A stretch of 25,938 nucleotides of DNA from Setomelanomma holmii. Taxonomy: Eukaryota; Ascomycota; Dothideomycetes; Pleosporales; Phaeosphaeriaceae. The translations under genes were made by a program, and so were the position numbers. Shown here one piece after another: positions 18,441 through 25,938 of this stretch. The first letter of the stretch is position 1. Every line of letters begins with the position of its first letter. Location of the stretch: contig ML978372.1 in NCBI GenBank assembly GCA_010015745.1, positions 1 through 25,938 of the forward strand, given 5' to 3'. Under the pieces are notes generated by a model that was not told where the DNA came from, searched no databases, and was given only the letters and a program-made list of their open reading frames with translations.

Positions 18441-21400
18441 ATGGCCGATTCGCGACCCTTTCGTGTCGTTATTGGCGGAGGCGGTATTTCTGGCTTGACG
18501 TTCGCCAATGCGTTGGAGAAGGCAAACATTGACTATGTTCTCCTTGAAGCTCGCGAAACGATATCGCCGCAAGTCGGTGCCTCTATTGGCTTCTTCCCAA
18601 ATGGCGGACGCATCATGGACCAGCTAGGGTGCTTTGATCAGATCGCCACCAAAATTGTGCCTTTGAAGATCTACTACAACCGATACGCCAACGGTGAGCT
18701 GATATACGCTGCTGACGGCATGCCGTTGACCGAGAAGAGGTATGGTAATATCATCTCTTCACATCCATAAGTTACGGATATGAAGTAAGAGTCTGAAGCT
18801 GACAACATGAGCAGATTCAACTATCCCACAGCTTTTCTCGAGCGTGAGGCCGTGCTGCGCATCCTGTACGACAATCTCAAGGACAAGTCGAAGATTAAAG
18901 TATCGAAACGCATTTCCAAAGTGGACCACAACAGCAAAGAGGTCATTGTGTTGTGTGAAGATGGAACCGCTATCGGTGGTGACATTCTAGTTGGATGCGA
19001 TGGTGTACACAGCAAAGTTCGCCAAGAACTATGGAGACTGTCACATCTACAAGAGCCGCTTGCCATCGATCCCAAGGATAAGGAGATGCTCTTTGCTGAG
19101 TACAACTGTTTGTTCGGCATCTCTACAGACACTAGAGGCGTCGAAGATGGGGCAATCAGCGTCAATTACTCCGAAGGTTTATCGACGATGATCATTGGAG
19201 GTAAAGCCAAAGTGTTTTGGTTCATTTTCAAGCGGATGGACAAAGTATACAAGGTACCCGACATTCCCCGCTACACGAAAGAGGAGGCAGAGGTATTCGC
19301 CGAGAACATTCAGGACTCGACAGTCATGCCCCAGCTCCAATTCAGAGACATCTGGAAGAACAGGAGCAGTTACACTCTCGTGGCAACAGAAGAGGCACAG
19401 CTGGCTACTTGGTCCTGGGGTCGCATCGCTTGCGTTGGCGACTGCGTGCATAAGATGACACCCAACATGGGGGCTGGCGGCAATGCCGCGATAGAGTGGG
19501 TCAGGCATGGACCATGAGTTAGAACATTGCTGACATTGCGTAGAACAGCTGCTGCACTGGCGAATGAGCTGAAGAGAATGGTGGACTCGTCCGAGAAAGG
19601 CAGGCCATCATTCGAGACAATCAAAGGCAAGCAGCCCTATAAACTGACTATGTGATATACGCTGACTTCATCACTCCACCTCTGCAGATCGCCTCGGCAG
19701 TTATCAAAAGATACGCGAGAAGCGGGTCACGGCCATTCTAAAAGCGGCCAACGGTCTCACTCGAATGCATGCCCTCAAGACATGGAAGGACAGACTGTTT
19801 GCATTCTGGATTCTACCATTCGCTGGCGATACGTAAGTACATAAGATTACGGTCAAATGGTGGAGCAGCCAGTAGGCGGTCAGCTCATGCCTTACCCTTG
19901 CAGAAGTGGGTCAGCGACTTCAGCCTCACTGCACAGCCGAAGTTTGCCTGCCTATCCTCAGCGCGTCTGAAGCTTCGCATCTGCAACGGTAAAACGCGCT
20001 GAATGTAGACAATTTACGAGCATGCCGACATGCTGACATTCTTGGTGGAGCCGAGGACGCAAGACGCCTCGACTGTTGCTATAGCAAAGTTGTCCTGCGA
20101 CTGCCAGACACCATCTGATCGCTGGACCCGTCCTCAAGTTTAGTATGTTCAACTGCTAACTGTTTTAGGTTCACAAATCTGAATTGCGACATGGTACTTG
20201 GAGCTGTCAAGCTTGACTATCTACCTGTTCCCGAACGGTGAGTTATGCCAATTCGAAATTCACAAGGCGTCCAAAATTTAGTCTACTGATGCTAATGATA
20301 TTCAGATCGCTGCATGGAACTATGCCTTTCAATGCTTCGCAAGGTAAGCAAACCCCAATGTACAAAATGCATGTGAGACATATACTAACTTTGTACACCA
20401 ACCTTTAGGCTTAGGTCAATCGGAATCAAAGTTGCTCCGCGCTTTTATAGCGCTGCCTTTCTTGTTCATTACAATGGTAGCATCACATTTCATGCTGGGA
20501 ATTGCCTTGCCTAGTATGCTGACAAGAATTGGTGACATACTGGAGCATGGTGTTGCAAATAACATCGGTACGCCCGGAGTCGTCAAACCGCTACAGAGCT
20601 TGTTCGGCATCGAGTTCATCGATAGTAGGATCAGAGGATTAGCTGCGTGTTTTGCATCTTTCCAATTTGTCGACGTCATCAGCAACTGGCAATCATTCAG
20701 CTTCCTCACCGACATTGGAATTGTTTACGCGATACTGCTGATTGAAAGCGCTCGGCGGGCGAATATCATGACTCTAGCGTCTGTGTAAGTGCTTAAACTT
20801 CCCGAGTTCAGCCATGGACTTAGTGCTTATTCGTTACAGGCCAATCTTGCTCGGCTACAATATGCAGTTCTTTGGGCTGGGCGTACTCATGGCACTCTGC
20901 TGCTTCGTTCATTACGTCCAGTCGCCAATCCAAAACTTCCGCGCCAAAGACTTGAGGCTGACGGATCTATCTTATACGGCATCGGTCCTTCCTGTCTTGT
21001 TGGTGGCGCACTACGTTTCAAACTGGGCTTCATTCCTCACCACCATCGATCCCCAGACACGCCACATATGGAATTGGATCTGGCAGCCATTCCCAATCTA
21101 CATTAGCATCCTGCAATTCGTATTGAAGAAGACGATCATGCCTGACACTATGCAGAAAGATCGGATCGAAAACGTGAACCACGACCTGCCGACCATTTAC
21201 TTCACAATTGGTAGCCTTTCCGTTGTTTCTGCCGCAACATGGTGGTATACGCTCTATGCCTCGCAATATTCGCCCCTTACACTTTTCGTACCAAGCTTGG
21301 CACCTGGACAATCTGGCGACGAGTACATCCGGATGTTCCTCCAATTCGACGAGATCTTCTCAATGGGCGCTTGTTTCCTATGGCTTCTGTACCTCTTTGG

Positions 21401-21578
21401 CGACATGAAGAAGGCGCGGATGATGGACGACAGCTGGCTCGGTATTATGCTGAAAGGCTCCTTGTCGCTGATCGCGTTTGGTCCGGGCGTGACCGTAGGC
21501 ATAGGATGGGTTTATCGGGAAAGACTACTTGCTACCAGACATCACAAGAATGCCCTCGTGCCTGGTAACGTTCGTTAA
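18441..21578 (+). CDS. FAD-dependent monooxygenase fused to multi-pass membrane domain (8 exons)
   Basis: Exons: 18441-18739, 18815-19495, 19544-19626, 19688-19832, 20169-20237, 20306-20343, 20409-20784, 20840-21578; phases agree and give 809 aa. The ATG has a strong context (CAACATGGCC). Residues 1-~425 are a group A flavin monooxygenase: dinucleotide-binding GGGGISG (12-18), ILVGCDGVHSKVR and GDCVHKMTPNMGAGG. Residues ~445-800 hold about seven or eight hydrophobic helices separated by short loops. The architecture recalls PaxM-like epoxidases with an added membrane part; comparison to Pyr4/PaxB-type membrane terpene cyclases is only a hypothesis. Intron 3 (19627-19687) uses a GC-AG boundary with donor GCAAGC; intron 4 (19833-20168) is 336 nt versus 48-75 for the rest. 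The product is probably an ER-membrane oxygenase in secondary metabolism. No synthase gene is adjacent. Confidence 0.88.
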
Positions 21579-22171
21579 ACGCGGACGACGCTGCATATAG
21601 GCGGTTTAGATCGAATCTTACGATGGATGATGCAGTGAGTTGGAGATCATTTAGGATTCATGGTAGAAGTAGCTGGTGATTGTTAGACGTGGCAGTAAGT
21701 AATGTCACTCGAATTGGAAAGCGTCATGCACACTTTGAGAGGCGAACACTATGTTTTGTACATATTGAATTTGAGTCATTGGATTTGGTTTTCGATATGC
21801 TCCAGTGCCAGTCTACGGACATTTGGGTTCCAGCATAGTTCACTTTCGCATGATGTCTGCTCTCATGACAAGATGCCACTCACTGCTCGGCGCTGTTCTT
21901 ATTGCCCGAACAAATCCTGCAGTCATTCCATCTACCTTCAATATACCTCCAGGCCAGATTCTTGTACATCAGACATCTTATCGATTTAATTTCGCCAGCA
22001 CAATCTCACTAAGATCATTCACCTTTGCTCGAGAGCCTGATTCACCAACTGTGCGAAGGAAGGAAATTGCTCCTTAAGGATACCAATGTCGGGGCTGGAC
22101 AGTGGCAGTGTGCCTGAGAGCACACAGCTAGCCGTATGCTTCGCCAGCACTCGAATGATTGGATCATCTGA
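21579..22171. other. Intergenic region between convergent genes
   Basis: This stretch holds the 3' ends of the plus-strand monooxygenase gene and the minus-strand gene at 22172. I see no gene, repeat or RNA. Open frames at 21702-21989 and 21805-22077 look random. Confidence 0.45.
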
Positions 22172-22795
22172 TTAGAGGGTTCGTAGAAAATGGGCATAGT
22201 CGGTGAGACAGGGGGCCAGTAATTCGATCAAGTCCTGAATGAATGCTTTCAAGTCCATAGCAATCTCGTCCATTGCCATTGAGCACATTTCAGCATAACA
22301 GTAAACCCAATACCACTTATCGTCGCCTTGTACAGATGGCTCGTCCGTCAGGAAATCGTGCCAAAGCTTGCTTCGCAAGGCACGTCCATACCAATCCGGG
22401 ACGCACATAGCGTATCCTGGTAAGACTCTACCTAAGTTGAGGTCTATGCGGGTAGTATTCGAGTTCGACTCCAATAATTGCTTGAAGCTGGGGGAAGCAA
22501 TAGCGAGGGCATCAGCATGGCATTCGATGACGAAGGGTCGATTGCCACTATGTGCCTGTTCGATCAGTTGACGCATGCGGTCAACGGACACAACATCATT
22601 GGCTGCTGCGCATTGGCGGGCATAGTCGAAGTCCTCACCCGTATGCATGGCGATGATCAGCGGAGTAGGGCCACTAAGAAGGCTTGCTCGAGTAGCTTTG
22701 AGAAGACAGGCAAGACTCGAGATAGCAAACGGCTGAGCGTCGGGGCCCGCTGACGAAGATCGATCGCTCATTGTGAGATCCAATTGGTATACCAT
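22172..22795 (-). CDS. Hypothetical protein, possibly a degenerate BTB-like domain
   Basis: An uninterrupted 207-aa frame read leftward from ATG at 22795; a second ATG (MSDRSSSAG, residue 9) is an equally plausible start. I do not recognise the family. The middle, roughly residues 85-130 (FVIECHADALAIASPSFKQL, then IDLNLGRVLPGYAMCVPDWY), is loosely like the start of a BTB/POZ fold, in which a residue such as His opens a helix ending S-x-F. The C-terminal part is helical, Cys/Met-rich and acidic. There is no signal peptide or membrane segment. The divergent neighbour begins 249 bp away and the two may share regulation. Confidence 0.5.
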   Translation of the reverse strand: MVYQLDLTMSDRSSSAGPDAQPFAISSLACLLKATRASLLSGPTPLIIAMHTGEDFDYARQCAAANDVVSVDRMRQLIEQAHSGNRPFVIECHADALAIASPSFKQLLESNSNTTRIDLNLGRVLPGYAMCVPDWYGRALRSKLWHDFLTDEPSVQGDDKWYWVYCYAEMCSMAMDEIAMDLKAFIQDLIELLAPCLTDYAHFLRTL

Positions 22796-23044
22796 GTTTG
22801 TTGTTTACCAGGCGGTGAGATGTGTGAGATTGACTTGAGACGCTGCCAATGCGGCACAATATGAACAGCTTCGGAGATGGTTATTATTGTGGGGCAGCTC
22901 ATAGGTCAACGACAGTGCACGGGTGTATGGGAGTCACATACACGTGAGAGACAAGGGTGTTTTTCGTGCACAGGGTCCAGCGGGTGAAAGTGAACCCTGG
23001 AACAGGCCCAACAATACGTTATAAAAAGGCACGCTAGCGAGACA
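22796..23044. promoter_or_regulatory. Shared divergent promoter with TATA box on the plus side
   Basis: TATAAAAAGG at 23020-23029 is a strong TATA box only about 15-25 bp from the first plus-strand ATG (23045). Transcription would therefore start near or after that ATG. A CACGTG E-box lies near 22940. No clear TATA box faces the minus-strand gene. Confidence 0.5.
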
Positions 23045-24940
23045 ATGCCTCGACACAACGGCCTTAGGTTCGCACGTAAACCTGAGCGATCACCAACAGA
23101 ACACCTTCCCGACCACACTCGTCGGTCTCTCAACCAAAACACTTCCGTGGCACAACACCACAACACGCCTAACATGACGAACCTGCGCAGCTTGCGCAAC
23201 CAGCTCGACGGCTCCGTCAAGAGACTTTGCGGTAACTTCTTAAACGCTGCCCACAAAGACACGATAGCGAAGAAGAAGGAGGGGGTCGCAGGTAGTCCAC
23301 GGGAAGATACTAGAGCAAGTGGAAGGCGTCACGAGCACAAGCTTGACGTGCGACAAGCGAGGACACGAGGCGACAGCAGTTACATATCGCGCGCACCAAC
23401 ACCCGATGAAATAGAGACAAGTAGCGCGGACAGGCCTGCACCGGTGGGTCGCATCACAGAAGACGATCGCGCTGCCACACTGAGCCCACAGAAACGGAAG
23501 CGAGAACAGGCCGAAGACGTCGGTGCCAAAGGTCCCAAGAAGTTGCGTCTTTCACGACCTGGTAAAAGTCAGTATGGCGTGAAGGAGGCAGTCGAGGTGA
23601 AGATTGCCAAGCCGACTGGCGGCCCACGCGGCGGTGTGAAGGTAGCAGGTACTCCCCTCGAGACCAAGCCTGGAACAGTCCCAGGAACAGTCGTCTGGGA
23701 GCATGAGGCTGGCACTGATGCTGCTGCGGCCGCTTCCACTCTGGTCCATCCGCTGAGTCCACCAGCAACACCTGAGGATGATGTCAAGCTACCGAAGTCC
23801 TCAAAAATGACAAAGCCCAAACGACCTTGGCAGAATCCTCGCATCAGACCCGCCGAGAACTTTGCGCCTGTTCATCCCAACATAGAGCACGACGTAGAGT
23901 TTGCGCCCTACGATGACTACAGCGTCCCCATCCTGGAATCCGCTCACATCGAGCACGCCGCTAGATCTGCTGCCCTGCTGAACAACCCATCGATTCCGCT
24001 TAAGCTGGAAGCGCTCGGGTTGCTCGACCGGGGTCTCAATGCCAACGATCTTGGCCGGTCAAAGGTACCCCGAAGTGGCCCAACCAGAATCATACAGGAC
24101 TGCGATCTGTATCTCCGTGACGGCCAGATCCATGTTGCAAGTGAACGTGGTACATTACTGGCGGCAACATATCTCAACTATATCGGCGTTCTTGACACCA
24201 CCCCTGTCCGCTTCGACGGAATGAAGCCTGCATGGGCAAAGGCCTCCCTTGCACAGCGACGTTTTCGACGTGTTGAGGACGCCACAGCCCGGGACGATCC
24301 GTGGTATGTCCTTAATGAGTTTGAAACAGTGGAGCGCAAAGAAGGACTACCAGAGTTGCCCGCAGGGTACCTAGCTGTCGATGCTTCATGCATAGTCGAG
24401 ATACTAGAGATGTCTCCGGACGGCATATGCTATGGCCGTAGACAGGACAACGGCGAGATCGGTCTGTTTGACTACAAAGGCACAAGAGCTCTGGACGAGC
24501 ATTATGGGGTTAAAGGTGTATTCGAGCCCGTGAACTTTTCGGAGATGCCCCCGTATTGGTTGATAGAGTTTGAGCGGCGCAGAGAGACTGAAGAGCTCGC
24601 GAGATCACAAGCTGCGACCGCAGTCGAAATCGGATCGCTATCGAACGTATTCACAGCGGTGACTGAGCAAACCACCAGTCATCCCAAGGTAATACCAGAA
24701 GAACTGAAAGCTTCTGAACAAGAGATGTCGGCAATAGGGGAAGAGATTGAGAAAGAGTCAATCAAGTCACCACCAAAGGTGGTAGCAAAGAAACGAGAGG
24801 ACGAACCGCCTGCGCAGAATACTTCTGGTCTTCCCGCGAAGGAAGTCGTTGTCACATCTCCGCCGAAGGAGCGACCCAAGCCGAGCACACCTGCACCCTA
24901 CGGCGCGGTCGAAGATGAGGTGGATTGGGATGATGACTAG
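23045..24940 (+). CDS. Hypothetical nuclear-type protein with disordered ends
   Basis: An intact 631-aa ORF without a family I can name. The TATA box sits so close to the first ATG that Met44 at 23174 (context CTAACATGAC), giving 588 aa, may be the real start; the sequence between reads like a leader. Residues ~75-270 are Lys/Arg/Pro-rich and disordered, with likely nuclear localisation signals at PQKRKR (148-153) and KKLRL (165-169). Residues ~275-515 look folded. Within them ~441-480 (SCIVEILEMSPDG, then GEIGLFDYKGT) resembles the second half of an SH3-like barrel. Residues ~520-631 are charged and low-complexity, ending in the acidic EDEVDWDDD. A chromatin or RNA-associated scaffold role is only a guess. 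Confidence 0.8.
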   Translation: MPRHNGLRFARKPERSPTEHLPDHTRRSLNQNTSVAQHHNTPNMTNLRSLRNQLDGSVKRLCGNFLNAAHKDTIAKKKEGVAGSPREDTRASGRRHEHKLDVRQARTRGDSSYISRAPTPDEIETSSADRPAPVGRITEDDRAATLSPQKRKREQAEDVGAKGPKKLRLSRPGKSQYGVKEAVEVKIAKPTGGPRGGVKVAGTPLETKPGTVPGTVVWEHEAGTDAAAAASTLVHPLSPPATPEDDVKLPKSSKMTKPKRPWQNPRIRPAENFAPVHPNIEHDVEFAPYDDYSVPILESAHIEHAARSAALLNNPSIPLKLEALGLLDRGLNANDLGRSKVPRSGPTRIIQDCDLYLRDGQIHVASERGTLLAATYLNYIGVLDTTPVRFDGMKPAWAKASLAQRRFRRVEDATARDDPWYVLNEFETVERKEGLPELPAGYLAVDASCIVEILEMSPDGICYGRRQDNGEIGLFDYKGTRALDEHYGVKGVFEPVNFSEMPPYWLIEFERRRETEELARSQAATAVEIGSLSNVFTAVTEQTTSHPKVIPEELKASEQEMSAIGEEIEKESIKSPPKVVAKKREDEPPAQNTSGLPAKEVVVTSPPKERPKPSTPAPYGAVEDEVDWDDD

Positions 24941-25032
24941 GGAGTGGACGGAGGTGAGAATCGCACAGGGCGGGTTGTTACAAATGTAGCAAGAGTGCGG
25001 CCCGAGAGAGATGTAGGGGATAAGAGAGACTT
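24941..25032. other. 3' flank of the hypothetical nuclear-type gene
   Basis: Short non-coding flank up to the solo LTR. GACTT at 25028-25032 is the left target duplication of that LTR. Confidence 0.4.
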
Positions 25033-25163
25033 TGTAACGGTTTGGGCGTGGCCCAGATCGACTCTAGTACGAGTTGGGATAGCTCATGTACGGCCATGTA
25101 TATAAGGAGCTCTACCCACCTCAGATAGTCAATTCAGCGCAGTCCTCCCTCTGTACCGTTACA
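25033..25163 (+). mobile_element. Solo LTR (131 bp) with perfect 5-bp target duplication
   Basis: The unit starts TGTAACGGT and ends ACCGTTACA, a perfect 9-bp inverted terminus with TG...CA ends. GACTT lies directly on both sides (25028-25032 and 25164-25168). TATATAA at 25099-25105 marks its promoter and sets the orientation as plus. A single LTR with target duplication results from recombination between the two LTRs of a retrotransposon. The short length and ends similar to those at 208-238 suggest a Ty1/copia-like family, which is an inference. Confidence 0.9.
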
Positions 25164-25168
25164 GACTT

Positions 25169-25442
25169 TGATAGGGTTTCGGGTTCTTGCCTGAAGACAT
25201 ATAAAAACAGAATTAGAAAACGATCGTCCTGAGCACACGCCGTTCTTCTTATGCCATTCTTCGTTACAGTGATGAAATGTTTTGTGCACTGCTACCACAG
25301 ATTTACATGATCCTTGCTTCCAGACTTGTTTGTGGTGAGGCTGATGGCCAAGTCTAGTCCCCGCCGGGCTAGTCCTGCGTTCGACAGGTGGATGGCGTCC
25401 AACTCTTCTTTTTCGTATAAAACTGTAATGATTGACTGTCAT
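25169..25442. other. Non-coding stretch after the solo LTR
   Basis: I see no gene or repeat here; the open frame on the minus strand (25134-25454) overlaps the LTR and is a chance frame. Confidence 0.4.
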
Positions 25443-25600
25443 ACATGTCATCAAGCAAGTATACTTGCAAGTATAGAGCTTCGTTGCCTAATACTTGAGG
25501 TTCTTTCAAGTCAAGTATCGTTGGTGTAAATCCTCAAGCAAGTCAAGTATAGATAGAAGTGATACTTGAAGTATTTGAAGTACTTAAAGTACTTAAACTT
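25443..25600. repeat. Cluster of CAAGTAT / ATACTTGA / AAGTACTT motifs
   Basis: Motifs of the form CAAGTAT or its inverse ATACTTG recur many times (for example around 25453-25474, 25490-25500, 25510-25520, 25533-25545 and 25561-25600). They end with an AAGTATTTGAAGTACTTAAA-like ladder. Both orientations are present, including a palindromic CAAGTATACTTG. Such clusters occur in the terminal regions of hAT elements, but no transposase or second end is visible. Confidence 0.55.
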
Positions 25601-25730
25601 CTGCAGTGCAGAGAGAAGAGAGAGTGTGGGATTAAAAATGTGGAGCGTAAAGTAGAGGATAGGGAGCTCGCTATAGATGAGGCTTTAAAGTAAGCTGTAG
25701 AAGCAATCTCACAATAGTTTTTAACGTGTT

Positions 25731-25761
25731 CCACCACCATCCCGTTAACACCACCATCCCG
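25731..25761. repeat. Tandem CCACCATCCCG pair
   Basis: CACCACCATCCCG occurs twice in close tandem. The inverse form, CGGGATGG twice, occurs at 12473-12502 in the linker of the transposon array. A TACAGCCC sequence follows at about 25781. This probably marks another repeat family present twice in the window. Confidence 0.45.
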
Positions 25762-25938
25762 TCTGCCCCACCAAAACCAGTACAGCCCAGCGTACGATTA
25801 CTCAACAACCACATGATTGAATTGTCTAAAACTTTGACAAAGAATAGACTAGATCTGTCTACATTGAGTCCTATTGTGGCCTTGTACATGACATTTGCTG
25901 CACGTTGGTGGTGCTCTTGTTCGTACCTGCAGGGTCTC

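Overview
This window looks like nuclear DNA of a filamentous ascomycete (Pezizomycotina). The genes have short introns with CTAAC/CTGAC-type branch sites, and the transposon relics carry a repeat-induced point mutation (RIP) signature. The C-terminal domain of the first gene is of a kind I associate with Dothideomycetes of the Mycosphaerella/Capnodiales group; that placement is a family-level impression, not proof. I see no rRNA, tRNA or CRISPR.

Layout. 1-1610: a RIP-degraded hAT transposase whose left side is cut by an LTR-like terminus and whose right side ends about 10 bp from the stop codon of gene 1. 1620-3403 (-): coiled-coil plus BTB-like protein, two exons. 4671-6026 (+): archaemetzincin-type zinc peptidase. 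6671-9460 (+): secreted exo-rhamnogalacturonan lyase-like protein (PL26, PcRGLX/YetA type), intact in frame except for one TAA. About 10.1-17.2 kb: three head-to-tail, diverged Fot1/pogo-like transposase relics (A, B, C). Copy A also carries a 328-bp hAT-type MITE with a perfect 8-bp target duplication. 18441-21578 (+): an eight-exon gene joining an FAD-dependent monooxygenase to a multi-pass membrane domain. 22172-22795 (-) and 23045-24940 (+): two divergent uncharacterised genes sharing a 249-bp promoter. 25033-25163: a solo LTR with perfect 5-bp target duplication, followed by repeat-rich DNA.

The genes do not form an obvious pathway. The pectin-backbone lyase suggests plant-associated or saprotrophic nutrition. 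The monooxygenase-membrane fusion is the best secondary-metabolism candidate, but no backbone synthase lies beside it. The strongest structural story is transposon biology: nested insertions, self-complementary leaders, nonsense codons restricted to TAG/TAA in the relic frames, and catalytic Asp codons changed to Asn at TpG sites. I did not find a convincing new molecular system; the items most worth checking are the interrupted lyase, the fusion enzyme and its introns, and the tandem transposon array.
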